A DNA stretch of 64,000 bases from Xanthomonas boreopolis (GCA_014654535.1 BNBA01000009.1:60482-124481); one strand, 5' to 3'. Counted from the stretch's first letter, positions 44,565-57,231 are shown. Notes: generated from the letters alone by a model not told the origin. A program made the numbers and translations.

Positions 44565-45742
44565 CGCAGTTCCTCCTCGGTGTTGAGCAGGTGGCGCGCG
44601 ACGATCATGCGCATCACCTCGTTGGTGCCTTCCAGGATGCGATGCACGCGCGAATCGCGCAGCAGGCGCTCGACCGGGTACTCGCGGATGTAGCCGTAGC
44701 CGCCATGGATCTGCAAGGCTTCGTCGCAGATCGCGAAGCCGGCATCGGTGGCGAAGCGCTTGGCCATCGCGCACCACACGGTGGCATCGCGCGCGCCGGC
44801 GTCGAGCTTGCGCGCGGCCGCATGCACCATCTGGCGCGCCGCCACCAATTGCGTCGCCATGTCGGCGAGCTTGAACTGCAACGCCTGGAAATCGGCCAGC
44901 TTCCTGCCGAACTGGCGGCGTTCGCCCATGTAGCGGCGCGCGGCGTCGAGCGCGCCCTGTGCGGCGCCGAGCGAGCATGCGGCGATGTTGATGCGGCCGC
45001 CATCGAGCGCCTTCATCGCCAGCTTGAAGCCCTCGCCCTCCCTGCCCAGCAGGTTCTGCGCCGGAATGCGCACGCCTTCGAAACTGATGCCGCGGGTGGG
45101 CTGGCTGTTCCAGCCCATCTTCTCCTCCTTGCGCGCATAGGCGATGCCGGCAGCGTCGGCCGGCACGACGAACGCGCTGATGCCGCGGGCGCCCTCCTCG
45201 CCCGTGCGCGCCATCACCACCAGCACGTCGGTGGCCCCGGCGCCCGAAATGAACGCCTTGCTGCCGTCGAGCACGTACTCGTCGCCGTCGCGCACCGCGC
45301 GGGTCTTGAGCGAGGCGGCATCGGAACCGGCGCCCGGCTCGGTCAGGCAGTACGAGGCCAGCTTCTCGCCGCTGGCCAGCAACGGTCCCCAGTGCTGGCG
45401 TACCGGGTCCTGGGCGAAGCTGGCGATCAGCCAGGTCGCCATGTTGTGGATGCTGAAGAACGCAGAGGTCGAAGGATCGACCACCGCCATTTCCTCGAAC
45501 ACGATGGCGGCATCCAGGCGCTTCATGCCCAGCCCGCCGCAAGCCTCGTCCGTGTAAAGGCCGCAGAAGCCCAGCTCGGCGCCCTTGCGCAGCGCCTCGC
45601 GCGGGAACTCGCCTTCGGCGTCCCAGCGCGCGGCGTGCGGCGCCAGTTCCTTCATGGCGAAGTCGCGCGCGGCCTCGCGGAAGGCCTGCTGCTCCTCGCT
45701 GGGTTCGGTGGTGTCGTACGGCATCTGCATGGCGGCGTTCAT
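44561..45742 (-). CDS. Isobutyryl-CoA dehydrogenase (acyl-CoA dehydrogenase)
   Basis: 393 residues. FAD and substrate signatures: YCLTEPGAGSDAASLKT, GSKAFISGAGATDVLVVMA, and the catalytic base Glu371 in EGTNEVMRMIVARHLL. The C-terminal arm GGYGYIREYPVERLLRDSRV is typical of short-branched-chain ACADs. Operon context makes isobutyryl-CoA the natural substrate, yielding methacrylyl-CoA. It starts four bases after the mmsA stop and overlaps the hydratase gene, so the four genes are read as one tight unit. Confidence 0.92.
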   Translation of the reverse strand: MNAAMQMPYDTTEPSEEQQAFREAARDFAMKELAPHAARWDAEGEFPREALRKGAELGFCGLYTDEACGGLGMKRLDAAIVFEEMAVVDPSTSAFFSIHNMATWLIASFAQDPVRQHWGPLLASGEKLASYCLTEPGAGSDAASLKTRAVRDGDEYVLDGSKAFISGAGATDVLVVMARTGEEGARGISAFVVPADAAGIAYARKEEKMGWNSQPTRGISFEGVRIPAQNLLGREGEGFKLAMKALDGGRINIAACSLGAAQGALDAARRYMGERRQFGRKLADFQALQFKLADMATQLVAARQMVHAAARKLDAGARDATVWCAMAKRFATDAGFAICDEALQIHGGYGYIREYPVERLLRDSRVHRILEGTNEVMRMIVARHLLNTEEELR

Positions 45743-45746
45743 GGCA

Positions 45747-47252
45747 TCACTTCAGGTTGATCGTGGTGTTGACGCCGTGGCCTAGCGTCTCGTCGTCGAA
45801 CCAGCGCGCGGTCACGGTCTTGGTCTGCGTGTAGAAGGTGACGACCTGCTTGCCGTACGGGCCGAGGTCGCCGAGCTTGGAGGCACGCGAACCGGTGAAC
45901 GAGAACAGCGGCACCGGCACCGGGATCGGCACGTTGATGCCGACCTGGCCGACGTCGATGTCTTCCTGGAACCTGCGCGCGGCCGCGCCGGACTGGGTGA
46001 AGACCGCGGTGCCGTTGCCGTTGGGGTTGGCGTTGACCAGGGCGATGGCCTCGTCGAGCGTCTCCGCCTCCAGGATCACCAGCACCGGCCCGAAGATCTC
46101 CTCGTCGTAGATCCGCATGCCCGGCTTGACGCCGGAGAAGATCGTGGGGCCGACGAAATTGCCCTTCTCGTAGCCGGCCACCGCCGGATTCCGGCCGTCC
46201 AGCTCGAGCTTCGCGCCCTGCTCCACGCCGGAGGCGATCAGCCCCTCCACGCGCTCGCGCGCGGCGCAGGAGATCAGCGGGCCGACATCGGTGCCGGCCT
46301 CGGTGCCGGCGTTGACCTTGAGCGTCTTCGCCTTGGCGACCAGGTCGGGGATCCATGCACGCGCTTCGCCGACCAGCACCAGGGTCGAGGCCGCCATGCA
46401 GCGCTGCCCGGCCGCGCCGAACGCCGCGCCCACCATCGCGTTGAGGGTCTGCTCCTTGTTGGCGTCGGGCAGCACCACGGCATGGTTCTTGGCGCCCATC
46501 ATGCACTGCACGCGCTTGCCGGCCAGCGAGGCGCGTTGGTAGACGTGGGTGCCCACCTTGGTGGAACCAACGAACGAGACTGCCTTGATGTCCGGGTGGT
46601 CGCAGATCGCGTTGACCACGTCCGGGCCGCCATGCACCACGTTGAGCACGCCCTTGGGAATGCCTGCTTCCAGCGCCAGCTCGACCAGGCGCATCGTCAC
46701 CAGCGGGTCCTGTTCGGACGGCTTGAGCACGAAGGTGTTGCCGGTGGCGATCGCCATCGGGAACATCCACAGCGGGATCATCGCGGGGAAATTGAACGGC
46801 GTGATGCCGGCGCATACGCCCAGCGGCTGCAGCAGCGTGTAGGTGTCCACGCCGGTGGCGACGTTGTTGGCCAACTCGCCCATCTGCAGCGTGCCGATGT
46901 TGGCCGCGTGCTCGACCACTTCCAGGCCGCGGAACACGTCGCCCTCGGCATCCGGCAGGGTCTTGCCCTGCTCGGCGGTCAGCAGCGCCGCCAACTCCTT
47001 CATGTTCTCGCGGATCAGCTGCTGGTACTTGAGGAAGATGCGGGCGCGGGCGCCGATCGGGGTCTTGCGCCAGGTCCGGAAGGCCGCCTTCGCCGCAGCC
47101 ACCGCGGCATCGACCTCGGCCGAGGTGGCGAACGGCACCTTCGCGAGGACCTGCTGGGTGGCGGGATTGACCACGTCCTTCCAGTCGGCGGTCGTGGACT
47201 CGACGAACTCGCCGTCGATCAGCAAGGGGACACGGGAAGCGGAGTCGCTCAT
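45747..47252 (-). CDS. mmsA: CoA-acylating methylmalonate-semialdehyde dehydrogenase
   Basis: 501 residues, exactly the family length. N-terminal [20 protein letters not shown] site [13 protein letters not shown] and KPSEQDP, catalytic Cys285 ([11 protein letters not shown]), and the signature [20 protein letters not shown]. It converts methylmalonate semialdehyde to propionyl-CoA. It is the promoter-proximal gene; two TTCGCA-type elements lie 27-41 bases before its ATG and match those in front of the divergent regulator. Confidence 0.96.
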   Translation of the reverse strand: MSDSASRVPLLIDGEFVESTTADWKDVVNPATQQVLAKVPFATSAEVDAAVAAAKAAFRTWRKTPIGARARIFLKYQQLIRENMKELAALLTAEQGKTLPDAEGDVFRGLEVVEHAANIGTLQMGELANNVATGVDTYTLLQPLGVCAGITPFNFPAMIPLWMFPMAIATGNTFVLKPSEQDPLVTMRLVELALEAGIPKGVLNVVHGGPDVVNAICDHPDIKAVSFVGSTKVGTHVYQRASLAGKRVQCMMGAKNHAVVLPDANKEQTLNAMVGAAFGAAGQRCMAASTLVLVGEARAWIPDLVAKAKTLKVNAGTEAGTDVGPLISCAARERVEGLIASGVEQGAKLELDGRNPAVAGYEKGNFVGPTIFSGVKPGMRIYDEEIFGPVLVILEAETLDEAIALVNANPNGNGTAVFTQSGAAARRFQEDIDVGQVGINVPIPVPVPLFSFTGSRASKLGDLGPYGKQVVTFYTQTKTVTARWFDDETLGHGVNTTINLK

Positions 47253-47278
47253 GGCGGGGGACCTGGATGTGAAGAACA

Positions 47279-47293
47279 TTCGCATTGTTCGCA
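47279..47293 (-). promoter_or_regulatory. Regulator site 1 at mmsA
   Basis: TTCGCATTGTTCGCA, i.e. two direct TTCGCA copies nine bases apart (on the minus strand TGCGAA-N3-TGCGAA). It is the mirror image of site 2 at 47353-47368 and lies just upstream of mmsA. Confidence 0.7.
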
Positions 47294-47352
47294 TCCCGGA
47301 CGCCAATTTCATCCTTGAATCTGCTTAATCGCGCTAAGATCGGCACGAGATC

Positions 47353-47368
47353 TTGCGAATATTGCGAA
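47353..47368 (+). promoter_or_regulatory. Regulator site 2 at the XRE/DUF2083 gene
   Basis: TTGCGAATATTGCGAA, two TTGCGAA copies nine bases apart, ending two bases before the regulator's ATG. Being so close to the start it would block translation or transcription of the regulator itself when bound. Confidence 0.7.
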
Positions 47369-47370
47369 TC

Positions 47371-48753
47371 ATGAGCCAAGCCCATCGCCAGCTCGGCCTG
47401 CGCCTGCAGCGCCTGCGCCGCCTCCATGGGCTGACCCAGGCCGAGCTGGCGCGGCGCCTGCAGCTCTCCCCCAGCTACCTGAACCAGATCGAGCGCAACC
47501 AGCGGCCGCTGACGCTGGACGTGCAGCGGCGCCTGCAGGAGGTGCTCGGCGACATCGGCGACTTGCTTGACGCAGGCGATCCCGGCGCCCTGGTCGAACC
47601 GCTCGACCGGACGTTGCGCGCGCTCGGCCGCGGCAACCTGTCCACCAGCGAGCTGCGCCTGCTGGCCGGCAGCCTGCCGCAGGTCGCCCACGCCCTGCTG
47701 GACCTGCACCGGCAGCACCGCCACCTGCACGAACGCGCCGCCGCGCTCGAGCTGCAGCTGGGCAACGCCCAGGCCGCCGCGCCGCTGCTGCCGCCGGGCG
47801 ACCAGGTCCGCGACTACTTCAATCGCGTGCAGAACCACATCGCCGAACTGGACGACAGCGCCGAAGCGCTTTACGCCGAGCTGGGGCTGACCCCGGCCAG
47901 CCTGGTCGGCCGGCTACGCCAGCGCCTGGCCGACCGCCACGGCATCGTCGTGGAAACGACCGAGGCGCCATTGCCCAACGCCAAGCGCGAACTCGATCCG
48001 GCGCACCGTACGCTGTGGCTGGCCGCCCATCTCAAGCCCGGCCAGCAGGCGTTCCAGATGGCGGCGCAGCTGGCCTTGCTGGAACACGCATCGCTGCTCG
48101 ACGCGCGCATCGCCGACGCCGGCTTCGACGACCCCGGGCGTGCCGCGTTGATGCGGATCGGCCTGTCCAACTACTTCGCCGGCGCCTTGGTCATGCCCTA
48201 CGGCGAGTTCCTGCGCAGCGCGCGGGAATCCCGCTACGACATCGACTGGCTGGCGCATCGTTTCGGCGTCGGCTTCGAAGCGGTCTGCCATCGCCTGAGC
48301 ACGCTGCAACGGCGCGGCCATGCGGGCCTGCCGATCTTCCTGCTGCGCGTGGACCGCGCCGGCAACGTCTCCAAGCGCCACTCGTCCACCGATTTCCACT
48401 TCTCGCACGTGGGCGGTTCCTGCCCACTGTGGATCGTCTACGAAGCCTTCAACCAGCCCGGCCGCATCCTCACCCAGATCGCGCGCATGCCGGACGGGCG
48501 CGCCTATTTCTGGCTGGCGCGGCAGGTCAGCAGCGGCGAGCCGGGCTACGGGCGGCCACGCAAGACCTTCGCCCTCGCGGTCGGCTGCGACCTGCGCCAC
48601 GCCGACCAGTGGATCTACTCGCGCGGCTGGGACCTGAAAGCGCTGGACGACGCGGTACCGATCGGCCCCGGCTGCCTCACCTGCGAACGCGAGGACTGCG
48701 TGCAGCGCGCGTTCCCGAGCCTGCTGCATCCCAGGACGTCGCGCGGCGGGTGA
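47371..48753 (+). CDS. XRE-family regulator with DUF2083 (RamB/ScfR type)
   Basis: 460 residues from the ATG at 47371. The N-terminal helix-turn-helix is RRLHGLTQAELARRLQLSPSYLNQIERNQRPLTLDVQRRL; the middle holds an IrrE-like (ImmA/IrrE) segment, and the C-terminal DUF2083 domain ends with the cysteine group GPGCLTCEREDCVQRAFP. This family (RamB, ScfR, MccR) controls genes for short-chain acyl-CoA and propionate use in response to a CoA or acyl-CoA ligand. Divergence from the valine operon and the shared TTGCGAA sites make it that operon's regulator. Confidence 0.9.
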   Translation: MSQAHRQLGLRLQRLRRLHGLTQAELARRLQLSPSYLNQIERNQRPLTLDVQRRLQEVLGDIGDLLDAGDPGALVEPLDRTLRALGRGNLSTSELRLLAGSLPQVAHALLDLHRQHRHLHERAAALELQLGNAQAAAPLLPPGDQVRDYFNRVQNHIAELDDSAEALYAELGLTPASLVGRLRQRLADRHGIVVETTEAPLPNAKRELDPAHRTLWLAAHLKPGQQAFQMAAQLALLEHASLLDARIADAGFDDPGRAALMRIGLSNYFAGALVMPYGEFLRSARESRYDIDWLAHRFGVGFEAVCHRLSTLQRRGHAGLPIFLLRVDRAGNVSKRHSSTDFHFSHVGGSCPLWIVYEAFNQPGRILTQIARMPDGRAYFWLARQVSSGEPGYGRPRKTFALAVGCDLRHADQWIYSRGWDLKALDDAVPIGPGCLTCEREDCVQRAFPSLLHPRTSRGG

Positions 48754-48958
48754 ACCCGGCGCCGCGGTCGCTGCGACTCCCCGTGGTGCTTCGACCCATC
48801 CGGCGGCGGGCCGGTCCGCCCGGCCTCGGCCGTCCGCTGGGCGACGCCATCGCCATCCGGCCGGTCCGGACCGGAACCGCCATGGCTGGCGATCGCCTGC
48901 CCCCTTTCCGCGCCGATCCGGCTCTACAATCGGGCCCGCATCCACCACGGAGCCCGCC

Positions 48959-49357
48959 ATGGACAAGCCGTCGAACTACGCCCCGGCCCTCGGCCGCTTG
49001 CTCATGGCCGCCCTCTTCCTCTTTTCAGGAATCGGGAAGCTGATGGATCCGGCCGGCACCATCGGCTACATCGCCTCGGTCGGCGCGCCGTTCCCGAGCC
49101 TGGCGTTCGCGCTCGCCGCCGCCATCGAGGTGGGCGGCGGCCTGTTGCTCGTCATCGGCTACCGGGCCCGGCTGGTCGCCGCGGTCATGGCGGCCTTCAC
49201 GCTGGCCACCGCGCTGCTGTTCCACACCCGGTTCGGCGACACGAACCAGCTGATCCACTTCCTCAAGAACGTGGCGATCGCGGGCGGCCTCCTGCAAGTG
49301 GTCGGATTCGGCGCAGGCGCCTGGAGCGTCGATGCCCGGGGAACACGCGCCCGCTGA
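48959..49357 (+). CDS. DoxX-family membrane protein
   Basis: 132 residues starting behind CACGGAG. Four hydrophobic helices: LGRLLMAALFLFSGIGKLM, SLAFALAAAIEVGGGLLLVIG, LVAAVMAAFTLATALLFH and FLKNVAIAGGLLQVVGFGAG. The DoxX signatures FLFSGIGKL and HFLKNVAIAGG are visible. Functions in the family range from quinone-linked redox to membrane stress; not assignable here. It has a 170-base gap before mutS, so the two are probably independent. Confidence 0.88.
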   Translation: MDKPSNYAPALGRLLMAALFLFSGIGKLMDPAGTIGYIASVGAPFPSLAFALAAAIEVGGGLLLVIGYRARLVAAVMAAFTLATALLFHTRFGDTNQLIHFLKNVAIAGGLLQVVGFGAGAWSVDARGTRAR

Positions 49358-49528
49358 TGCGATCGACACGGATGCCATGGCGGCGATTCGTCGTCGCGAT
49401 GCATCCGGCGCGTGCGGAGCCTGCGAAGAGCACCGGCCCGAGCCCCGGCGATCGGCGGGGCCAGGCCAAGCCGAGGCTACAATGGGCGGCCATCGCCACC
49501 GGCGACCCACAGCCGTCCATTGCACTCG

Positions 49529-52141
49529 ATGACCGTATCGCTCGAATCACCGCGCCCGACCAAGGGAAGCGCGGAGCACACGCCCTTGATGAAGCAGTTC
49601 TTCGCCGCCAAGGCGGAGTACCCCGACCTGTTGCTGTTCTTCCGGATGGGCGATTTCTACGAGCTGTTCTACGACGACGCGCGCAAGGCGGCGCGGCTGC
49701 TCGACATCACCCTGACCCAGCGCGGCAGCTCGGGCGGGGCGCCGATCCCGATGGCCGGCGTGCCGGTGCATGCCTACGAAGGCTATCTCGCGCGCCTGGT
49801 GGCGCTGGGCGAATCGGTGGCGATCTGCGAGCAGATCGGCGATCCGGCGCTGGCCAAGGGGCTGGTCGAGCGCAAGGTGGTGCGCATCGTCACGCCCGGC
49901 ACCGTCACCGACGAAGCCCTGCTGGACGAGCGCCGCGACACCCTGCTGATGGCGCTCTCGCGCGGCAAGACCGGCTACGGGCTGGCCTGGGCCGACCTGG
50001 CCGGCGGCCGTTTCCTGGTCAACGAGGTCGACAGCGACGATGCGCTGGAAGCCGAACTGGCCCGGCTGGAGCCGGCCGAGCTGCTGATCCCCGACGAGGA
50101 AGCCTGGCCGGAATTCCTGCGCCAGCGCAACGGCGTGCGGCGCCGTCCGCCGTGGCTGTTCGACGCCGACAGCGGCCGCCGCCAGTTGCTGGCGTTCTTC
50201 AAGCTGCACGACCTCTCCGGCTTCGGTATCGACGACAAGCCGCGCGCCACCGCCGCGGCCGGCGCGCTGCTCGGCTATGTCGAGGAAACGCAGAAACAGC
50301 GTTTGCCGCACCTGACCTCGATCGCGATGGAAGTGGCCGGCGAAGCGATCGCGATGAACGCCGCCACCCGCCGCCACCTCGAACTCGACACCCGCGTCGA
50401 CGGCGATACCCGCAACACCCTGCTCGGCGTGCTCGACAGCACCGTCACGCCGATGGGCGGGCGCCTGCTCCGCCGCTGGCTGCACCGCCCGTTGCGCCTG
50501 CGCGACGTGCTCGTCCAGCGCCACGACGCGGTAGGCACGCTGATCGACCGCGGCGCGGACGCCGACCTGCGCGAGGCCTTCCGCGCGCTCGGCGACCTGG
50601 AGCGCATCCTGACCCGCGTGGCGCTGCGCTCGGCGCGCCCGCGCGACTTCTCCACCCTGCGCGATGGCCTGGGGCTGTTGCCGCAAGTCCGCGCGATCCT
50701 GCAGTCGCTGGACTCGCCGCGCCTGCAGGCGCTGTATGCCGAGCTGGGGGAGCACGACGCGACCGCGCACCTGCTCGCCTCGGCGATCGCCGAACAGCCG
50801 CCGCTGAAGCTCTCCGACGGCGGCGTGATCGCCGAGGGCTTCGACGCGGAGCTCGACGAGCTGCGCCGGCTCTCCACCCACGCCGACCAGTTCCTGATCG
50901 ACCTGGAAGTCCGCGAACGCGAAAGCAGCGGCATCCCGACCCTGAAGGTCGGCTACAACCGCGTGCACGGCTATTACATCGAGATCAGCAAGGGCCAGGC
51001 CGACAAGGCGCCGGTGCACTACACCCGCCGCCAGACCCTGACCAACGCCGAGCGCTACATCACCGAGGAGCTGAAGGCGTTCGAGGACAAGGTGCTGTCC
51101 GCGCGCGAGCGTTCGCTGGCGCGCGAGAAGTTGCTGTACGAGCAGCTGCTGGACACGCTCGGCGCCGAACTGGAACCGCTCAAGCGCTGCGCGGCGGCCC
51201 TGTCGGAGTTGGACGTGCTCGCCTGTTTCGCCGAACGCGCGCAGGCGCTGGACTGGTCCCGGCCGGAACTGGAGACCGCGTCCTGCCTGCGCATCGAGCG
51301 CGGCCGCCATCCCGTGGTCGAGGCCGTGCGCGAGCATCCGTTCGAGCCCAACGACCTGGACCTGCACCCGGATCGCCGCATGCTGGTGATCACCGGCCCG
51401 AACATGGGCGGCAAGTCGACCTACATGCGCCAGAACGCGCTGATCGTGCTGCTGGCGCACATCGGCAGCTACGTGCCGGCCACGCGCGCGGTGATCGGCC
51501 CGATCGACCGCATCCTGACCCGCATCGGCGCGGGCGACGACCTCGCCAAGGGCCAGTCGACCTTCATGGTCGAGATGGCCGAGACCAGCTACATCCTGCA
51601 CCACGCCACGCCGCACTCGCTGGTGCTGATGGACGAGATCGGCCGCGGCACATCGACCTACGACGGCCTGGCCCTGGCCGACGCGGTGGCGCGGCACCTG
51701 GCGCACGTCAATCGCTGCTACACGCTGTTCGCCACGCACTATTTCGAACTGACCGCGCTGGCCGACGAGACCTTCGAGGGCGGCCCCAGCGGCATCGCCA
51801 ACGTGCACCTGGACGCGGTGGAACACGGCGAATCGCTGGTGTTCATGCATGCGGTCAAGGACGGGCCGGCCAACCGCAGCTTCGGCCTGCAGGTCGCCGC
51901 GCTGGCCGGGCTGCCCAGGGCCACGGTGGCGCAGGCGCGCCGGCGATTGGCGGAACTGGAGCAGCGCGGCAGCGAAAGCCATGCCGCGCAGATGGCCCCG
52001 CAGGCGCTGGACGCGCCCCAGCAGTTCGGCCTGTTCGCGCCGAACTCCGCCGCGCTGGACGCGCTGCAGGCCCTCGATCCGGACGAGCTGACCCCCAAGC
52101 AAGCGCTCGAGGCGCTCTACCGGGTCAAGTCGCTGCTGTAG
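49529..52141 (+). CDS. mutS: DNA mismatch repair protein MutS
   Basis: 870 residues from the ATG at 49529 ([19 protein letters not shown]). N-terminal mismatch-binding [11 protein letters not shown]; connector, lever and clamp domains; ATPase Walker [10 protein letters not shown] (about residue 622) and signature [15 protein letters not shown] with Walker [17 protein letters not shown]. The C-terminal beta-clamp/tetramer region ends [17 protein letters not shown]. It recognises mispairs and starts MutL-dependent repair. Confidence 0.98.
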   Translation: MTVSLESPRPTKGSAEHTPLMKQFFAAKAEYPDLLLFFRMGDFYELFYDDARKAARLLDITLTQRGSSGGAPIPMAGVPVHAYEGYLARLVALGESVAICEQIGDPALAKGLVERKVVRIVTPGTVTDEALLDERRDTLLMALSRGKTGYGLAWADLAGGRFLVNEVDSDDALEAELARLEPAELLIPDEEAWPEFLRQRNGVRRRPPWLFDADSGRRQLLAFFKLHDLSGFGIDDKPRATAAAGALLGYVEETQKQRLPHLTSIAMEVAGEAIAMNAATRRHLELDTRVDGDTRNTLLGVLDSTVTPMGGRLLRRWLHRPLRLRDVLVQRHDAVGTLIDRGADADLREAFRALGDLERILTRVALRSARPRDFSTLRDGLGLLPQVRAILQSLDSPRLQALYAELGEHDATAHLLASAIAEQPPLKLSDGGVIAEGFDAELDELRRLSTHADQFLIDLEVRERESSGIPTLKVGYNRVHGYYIEISKGQADKAPVHYTRRQTLTNAERYITEELKAFEDKVLSARERSLAREKLLYEQLLDTLGAELEPLKRCAAALSELDVLACFAERAQALDWSRPELETASCLRIERGRHPVVEAVREHPFEPNDLDLHPDRRMLVITGPNMGGKSTYMRQNALIVLLAHIGSYVPATRAVIGPIDRILTRIGAGDDLAKGQSTFMVEMAETSYILHHATPHSLVLMDEIGRGTSTYDGLALADAVARHLAHVNRCYTLFATHYFELTALADETFEGGPSGIANVHLDAVEHGESLVFMHAVKDGPANRSFGLQVAALAGLPRATVAQARRRLAELEQRGSESHAAQMAPQALDAPQQFGLFAPNSAALDALQALDPDELTPKQALEALYRVKSLL

Positions 52142-52200
52142 CGCGGAGCGCTTCCATCGACGCGCCGGCCGCCTCCACGAAGCGGCCGGCACTGCTGGCG

Positions 52201-52830
52201 TCACATCGCGGGATTCGGATGCGCGGGCGCCAGCGCGTCGTCGCGCGCGTTGGCCGCGATGGCGGCCGGGCGCTGCGCATGCCGCGCGGCATAGGCCTCG
52301 AACGCCGGCCGCTTCTCCAGCGCGCCGATCATCATGTAGTAGTTGAGGAAGGAGGCCATCATCAAGTCGGCCGTGGTGAACCGGTCGCCGACCAGATACG
52401 TCTTGCCGGCCACCGCCTGCTCCAGCGTGCGCAGCACGTCTTGCTCGCAGCCGTAGCCCGCGTTCATCGGCGGCGCGAGCTTGCCGGCGTGCTTGGCGGT
52501 TATCAGCGCCTCCACCGGCCCGGAGAGGAAGAACAGCCAGCGGTAGTAGTCGCCGCGCTCGGGCGAGCCCGCGGGCGGCGCCAACCGCTTCTCCGGCACC
52601 AGCTCGGCCAGGTAGGCGCACACCGCGGCGCTCTCGGTGACCACCGTATCGCCATGCCGGATCGCCGGCACCTTGCCCATCGGATTGATCGCCAGGTACT
52701 CGGGCGACTTCATCGTGGTGCCAAAGTCCAGCACCGCCTCCTCGTACGGCAGGCCGGTCTCTTCCAGCATCCAGCGCGCGATGCGGGCGCGGGACATCGG
52801 ATGGGTGTAGAAGGTCAGCTTGCTGCTCAT
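52201..52830 (-). CDS. Glutathione S-transferase
   Basis: 209 residues from the ATG at 52830, CAGGAG seven bases in front; a longer frame from 52890 is rejected. Thioredoxin-fold half: KLTFYTHPMSRARIARWMLEETG with the cis-Pro region MGKVPAIRHGD and the Glu/Ser site ESAAV; the helical half follows (VGDRFTTADLMMASFLNYY). The Ser in HPMSRAR suggests a beta/nu-type enzyme. Substrate unknown. It is 66 bases downstream of the WYL regulator gene, so it may be its target. Confidence 0.9.
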   Translation of the reverse strand: MSSKLTFYTHPMSRARIARWMLEETGLPYEEAVLDFGTTMKSPEYLAINPMGKVPAIRHGDTVVTESAAVCAYLAELVPEKRLAPPAGSPERGDYYRWLFFLSGPVEALITAKHAGKLAPPMNAGYGCEQDVLRTLEQAVAGKTYLVGDRFTTADLMMASFLNYYMMIGALEKRPAFEAYAARHAQRPAAIAANARDDALAPAHPNPAM

Positions 52831-52896
52831 GGCGTGCTCCTGCATTGGGCATCGGAAGGAACAGACAGTGTGTTCCCCCGCTGCTGACAACCGCTG

Positions 52897-53607
52897 TCAG
52901 CAGTCTGCGACCGGACCCGGCAATCGCCGGCGCAAGCGCAGCTTTTCCCAACGCCGCAGCAGCCGGTGGCGCTGGTCCGGGTAGCGCACGCCGGTATCCT
53001 CCAGGGCGAGCACGCGGTCGGCGCGGAAGTGGCGGAAATCGGCGCGCATCTCGCACCAGGCGGCGAACAGGCGCATGTCGGCGAGGAAGGCCATCGCGAA
53101 CGGCCAGATCCTCCGCTCGCTGGACCGGCCTTGCGCATCGCCGTAGCACAGCCGCACCACGTGGCCATCGCGTATCGCGCGGCGCAGCACCGGCAACCAC
53201 GGTTCGGGCGGCACCGGGCTCCAGTCGGGCGCGAACAGCCCGCTGGTTTCCACCTGCAGGCGCAGGCCGTCGGGCAAGGTGCCGACCACGCGGTCCAGCG
53301 CCCGGACCGAGGCCGCCGCCAGCTCCGGGTCGGCATGCGAGGCCACCCAGCGCGCGCCCAGCAGCAACGCCTCCAGTTCCTCGGCCGAGAACATCATCGG
53401 CGGCAGCAGGAATCCCGGGCGCAGCTGGTAGCCGACGCCGGGATCGCCGACGATATCGGCGCCCTGCCCGCGCAACGCGTCGATGTCCCGATACAGCGTA
53501 CGCAGGCTCACGCCGAGCAGCTCCGCCAGCTGCGCGCCGCGCACGGGCGCGCGCCGGCGTCGCAGTTCGTCCAGCAGGTGCAGCAGGCGGGTGGCGCGAA
53601 CGGTCAT
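52897..53607 (-). CDS. WYL-domain transcriptional regulator (YafY type)
   Basis: 236 residues from the ATG at 53607. N-terminal HTH (VRATRLLHLLDELRRRRAPVRGAQLAELLGVSLRTLYRDIDALR) and C-terminal WYL domain, in which the usual W-Y-L core appears as RLCYGDAQGRSSERRIWPFAMAFLADMRLFAAWCEMR. The protein is typical of the YafY/DeoR-WYL regulators that sense nucleic acid or nucleotide ligands. It is upstream of the GST gene on the same strand. Confidence 0.9.
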   Translation of the reverse strand: MTVRATRLLHLLDELRRRRAPVRGAQLAELLGVSLRTLYRDIDALRGQGADIVGDPGVGYQLRPGFLLPPMMFSAEELEALLLGARWVASHADPELAAASVRALDRVVGTLPDGLRLQVETSGLFAPDWSPVPPEPWLPVLRRAIRDGHVVRLCYGDAQGRSSERRIWPFAMAFLADMRLFAAWCEMRADFRHFRADRVLALEDTGVRYPDQRHRLLRRWEKLRLRRRLPGPVADC

Positions 53608-53831
53608 GCGCGGGCTCCATGGCGGACTTGCCAGCATAGCCTCGACATGCAGGCGCAGGACCCGCAACGAAGGCCGGCACCGGGCCGCCGGCGACCTCTC
53701 GGGACCCGCCGCCAGGCGTTCGCCCAGGCGCTCCGGGCAGCCATGACGACGCCCCTGGCCCTTCGTTCCGGCGACATGCCGTTCTGCTAGGCTCGGTGTC
53801 CCGCCGTCCCCGGCATCGCCCAGGAAACGCC

Positions 53832-54455
53832 ATGAACAACCCCTCGCTTGCCGGCAGCCTGCTGCAGCAGCTGCAAGGTTCCGGGATCCAGCAGATCGCC
53901 TCGCAACTGGGCGTGGACCCGAACCAGGCGCAGTCCGCCGTTTCCAGCGCGGTGCCGCTGCTGCTCGGCGCGCTGGGCCGCAATGCCCAGCAGCCGGAAG
54001 GCGCGCAGGCCCTGCTCGGCGCCCTGCAACGCGACCATGCCGGCGCGTCCGCCGGCGGTCTCGACCTGGGCGGCCTGCTGGGTTCCGTGCTCGGCGGCGC
54101 TTCGACGCCACAGACCGACGGCGCCGGCATCCTCGGCCACATCTTCGGCGGCAACGCCCAGCAGGCCGCCAGCGGGCTTGGCCAGGCGACCGGCCTGGAT
54201 AGCGGCAAGTCCGGGCAGTTGCTGCAGATCCTCGCACCGATCGTGATGTCCTTCCTCGCCCAGCGCTTCCTTGGCGGCGGCAGCGGCAGTGTCGGCCAGC
54301 TCAGCCAGGCGCTCGGCCAGGAGCACCAGCAGGCCCGCGCCGACGGCAGCGTGTCCGGCCTGCTCGGGCAGGTACTGGACCAGGATGGCGACGGCCAGCT
54401 CGGCGTCGGCGACTTGCTGAAGATCGGCGGCAGCCTGCTGGGCGGCAACCGCTAG
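53832..54455 (+). CDS. DUF937 / YidB-family protein
   Basis: 207 residues starting behind CAGGAAACGCC. The N-terminal DUF937 part has GIQQIASQLGVDPNQAQSAVSSAVPLLLGALGRNA; the rest is Gly-, Gln- and Ala-rich with a final short EF-hand-like motif DQDGDGQLGVGDL. YidB-like proteins are cytoplasmic or envelope-associated and of unknown function. It is monocistronic between the WYL regulator and the katG region. Confidence 0.85.
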   Translation: MNNPSLAGSLLQQLQGSGIQQIASQLGVDPNQAQSAVSSAVPLLLGALGRNAQQPEGAQALLGALQRDHAGASAGGLDLGGLLGSVLGGASTPQTDGAGILGHIFGGNAQQAASGLGQATGLDSGKSGQLLQILAPIVMSFLAQRFLGGGSGSVGQLSQALGQEHQQARADGSVSGLLGQVLDQDGDGQLGVGDLLKIGGSLLGGNR

Positions 54456-54504
54456 GCTCGGCTGTTCTGGGCTGGAGGCGCCGCATGGCGAGCGCCTCCA
54501 TGCC

Positions 54505-54541
54505 ATAGCCGAGAACTATTGAAATATTCAAATTATTCGAA
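54505..54541 (+). promoter_or_regulatory. OxyR-like site in front of katG
   Basis: ATAGCCGAGAACTAT (54505-54519) agrees with the OxyR half-site consensus ATAGnTnnnAnCTAT at all but one position. Seven bases further a weaker second half (54527-54541) lies in AT-rich sequence. It stands 75 bases before the small leader ORF and about 300 before katG. Confidence 0.6.
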
Positions 54542-54583
54542 TTCAACAAACGATCGGCGCTCCTTATCGTGTCTGCACCGTGA

Positions 54584-57070
<2,487 letters not shown>

Positions 57071-57101
57071 CCACGGATCCCTCGGCAAAGGGAGCAACGG
57101 G

Positions 57102-57130
57102 AACGCCCCGGCCTGGCCGGGGCGTTTTTT
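57102..57130 (+). terminator. katG intrinsic terminator
   Basis: Arms AACGCCCCGGCC / GGCCGGGGCGTT with a 1-base turn, then a T6 run. It is a strong Rho-independent terminator 32 bases after the katG stop. Confidence 0.95.
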
Positions 57131-57231
57131 GCTGCGTCCAATGCAAGATCAGCGCTTACCGTACCTGCAGGCGCTTCCGGTACCGCCGCATGGCGGCCCG
57201 GGCGTACCCCGGCCGTTCCGTTCGTACGCTC

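Noticed and set aside
48754..48958. Possible extra gene between the DUF2083 regulator and DoxX
   Set aside because: Only shadow frames with no ribosome site; treated as an ordinary intergenic region.
49547..54448. 1633-codon minus-strand frame opposite mutS and YidB
   Set aside because: Shadow of MutS; translation is rich in Arg/Gln/His/Val with no recognisable family.
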